From: Pseudescherichia sp031979925 | Lineage (GTDB): Bacteria; Pseudomonadota; Gammaproteobacteria; Enterobacterales; Enterobacteriaceae | NCBI RefSeq assembly: GCF_031979925.1 | Contig: NZ_DALZFB010000011.1 | Span: 74,079-138,078, forward strand | Length of the DNA: 64,000 bases | Reading direction: 5' to 3' | Shown here: positions 63,040-64,000 of the stretch, one piece after another | Layout of the letters: each line of letters starts with the position of its first letter | Numbering within the stretch: the first letter of the stretch is position 1 | Position numbers and translations under genes: made by a program | The notes under the pieces: model-generated | Seen by the model: the letters and a program-made list of their open reading frames with translations, nothing else | Told to the model about the DNA's origin: nothing | Database searches by the model: none

Positions 63040-64000
63040 ATGAAGATTGTAGGGGCTGAAGTATTTGTTACCTGTCCGGGGCGCAATTTTGTCACCCTCA
63101 AAATTACCACCGACGAGGGGATTGTCGGTCTGGGCGATGCCACGCTGAACGGGCGCGAGCTCTCCGTGGCCTCCTATCTTAAGGATCATCTCTGCCCGCA
63201 GCTGATTGGCCGCGATGCACACCGTATCGAAGATATCTGGCAGTTCTTTTACAAGGGCGCTTACTGGCGTCGTGGCCCGGTCACCATGTCCGCTATCTCG
63301 GCAATCGACATGGCGCTGTGGGACATCAAAGCCAAGGCGGCCAACATGCCGCTCTATCAGCTGCTGGGCGGCGCTTCCCGGGAAGGGGTGATGGTCTACT
63401 GCCACACCACGGGCCACAGCATTGATGACGTGCTGGAAGATTATGCCCGCCATAAAGAGATGGGTTTCAAAGCCATTCGCGTACAGTGCGGCGTGCCGGG
63501 AATGAAAACCACCTACGGCATGTCTAAAGGTAAAGGGCTGGCCTACGAGCCTGCTACCAAAGGCCAGTGGCCGGAAGAGCAGCTCTGGTCAACGGAGAAG
63601 TATCTCGACTTCACGCCGAAGCTGTTTGACGCGGTGCGCAGCAAGTTTGGCTTTAACGAGCATCTGTTGCATGACATGCATCATCGCCTGACGCCAATTG
63701 AGGCGGCGCGCTTTGGTAAGAGCATTGAAGAGTTCCGCATGTTCTGGATGGAGGATCCGACTCCGGCCGAGAATCAGGCGTGCTTCCGCCTGATCCGCCA
63801 GCATACGGTGACTCCGATTGCCGTGGGCGAGGTCTTTAACAGCATCTGGGACTGCAAGCAGCTGATCGAAGAGCAGCTGATTGACTATATTCGCACCACT
63901 ATTACCCACGCGGGCGGCATCACCGGCATGCGCCGTATCGCTGACTTCGCCTCGCTCTATCAGGTGCGTACCGGCTCTCACGGCCCGTCGGATCTCTCGC
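63040..64000 (+). CDS. rspA: RspA, mannonate dehydratase-family protein (3' end outside)
   Basis: This enolase-superfamily protein starts at ATG 63040 after AAAGGATCAGA and is open to the window end (320 codons). Residues such as KIVGAEVFVTCPGRNFVTLK, GLGDATLNGRELSVASYL and WMEDPTPAENQACFRLIRQH match E. coli RspA nearly throughout. RspA was described as 'starvation sensing'; the family dehydrates D-mannonate, often with low efficiency. Metal ligands are the Asp/Glu residues in HDMHHRLTP, MEDPTP and VGEVFNS. rspB would be expected next. Confidence 0.94.
   Translation, partial: MKIVGAEVFVTCPGRNFVTLKITTDEGIVGLGDATLNGRELSVASYLKDHLCPQLIGRDAHRIEDIWQFFYKGAYWRRGPVTMSAISAIDMALWDIKAKAANMPLYQLLGGASREGVMVYCHTTGHSIDDVLEDYARHKEMGFKAIRVQCGVPGMKTTYGMSKGKGLAYEPATKGQWPEEQLWSTEKYLDFTPKLFDAVRSKFGFNEHLLHDMHHRLTPIEAARFGKSIEEFRMFWMEDPTPAENQACFRLIRQHTVTPIAVGEVFNSIWDCKQLIEEQLIDYIRTTITHAGGITGMRRIADFASLYQVRTGSHGPSDLS

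Overview
The window is a stretch of enterobacterial chromosome (family Enterobacteriaceae) from the replication-terminus half. Many gene products are recognisable as close relatives of Escherichia coli proteins (FumA, FumC, Tus, RstA, PntAB, FNR, Mlc, YnfK, RspA), and the order melBAR, malYXI, ydgA-manA-fumA-fumC-tus-rstBA-ydgC-folM-ydgI-ydgH-pntAB, asr-ydgU-ydgD, ynfM-ynfL-mlc-ynfK, ynfCBA-rspA largely follows the E. coli terminus map. The genus cannot be fixed from sequence alone; an Enterobacter/Leclercia/Citrobacter-like organism is my guess.

Layout. 1-4434: end of a LysR regulator, then a melibiose locus (melR divergent from melA-melB) with a SemiSWEET gene added behind melB. 4485-8466: malY-malX under the divergent repressor malI, with two MalI operators. 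8491-15690: ydgA, manA, the fumarases fumA and fumC, and tus with a Ter site in its promoter. 15860-19602: the rstA-rstB two-component pair, split by an unrecognised 450-codon gene. 19729-26743: ydgC, folM, ydgI, ydgH, pntAB. 26801-30331: uspE, fnr, ogt, smrA. 30529-37693: an accessory block that looks stress related (YciE-like ferritin-fold protein, GH15 glycosidase, SDR dehydrogenase, three small proteins, and a CHASE4-GGDEF-EAL cyclic-di-GMP enzyme). 37694-40640: ydgD, ydgU, asr and an M32 carboxypeptidase. 40677-44790: a small AT-rich, decayed prophage-like island whose two ends carry duplicated pieces of the neighbouring carboxypeptidase and ynfM genes. 44794-49533: ynfM, ynfL, mlc, ynfK and a DUF1161 gene. 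49581-61185: an eight-gene urea operon (allophanate hydrolase, urea carboxylase, GntR regulator, urtABCDE) in the place where E. coli carries anaerobic reductase genes. 61444-64000: ynfC, ynfB, ynfA and the start of rspA.

How the parts work together. The left side takes up and breaks down alpha-galactosides and sugars handled by MalX. The middle holds respiratory and redox functions (fumarases, transhydrogenase, FNR). RstA, encoded here, probably controls asr, also here, through a recognisable RstA-like box. The urea operon imports urea and converts it to ammonia and CO2 with ATP instead of urease; a near-consensus sigma-54 promoter overlapped by a palindromic operator suggests joint control by nitrogen status and the operon's own GntR protein.

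The most unusual items are the unrecognised crystallin-motif gene inside the rstA-rstB operon, the decayed island with duplicated flanks and several small unrecognised genes, the SemiSWEET coupled to melB, and the architecture of the urea promoter.
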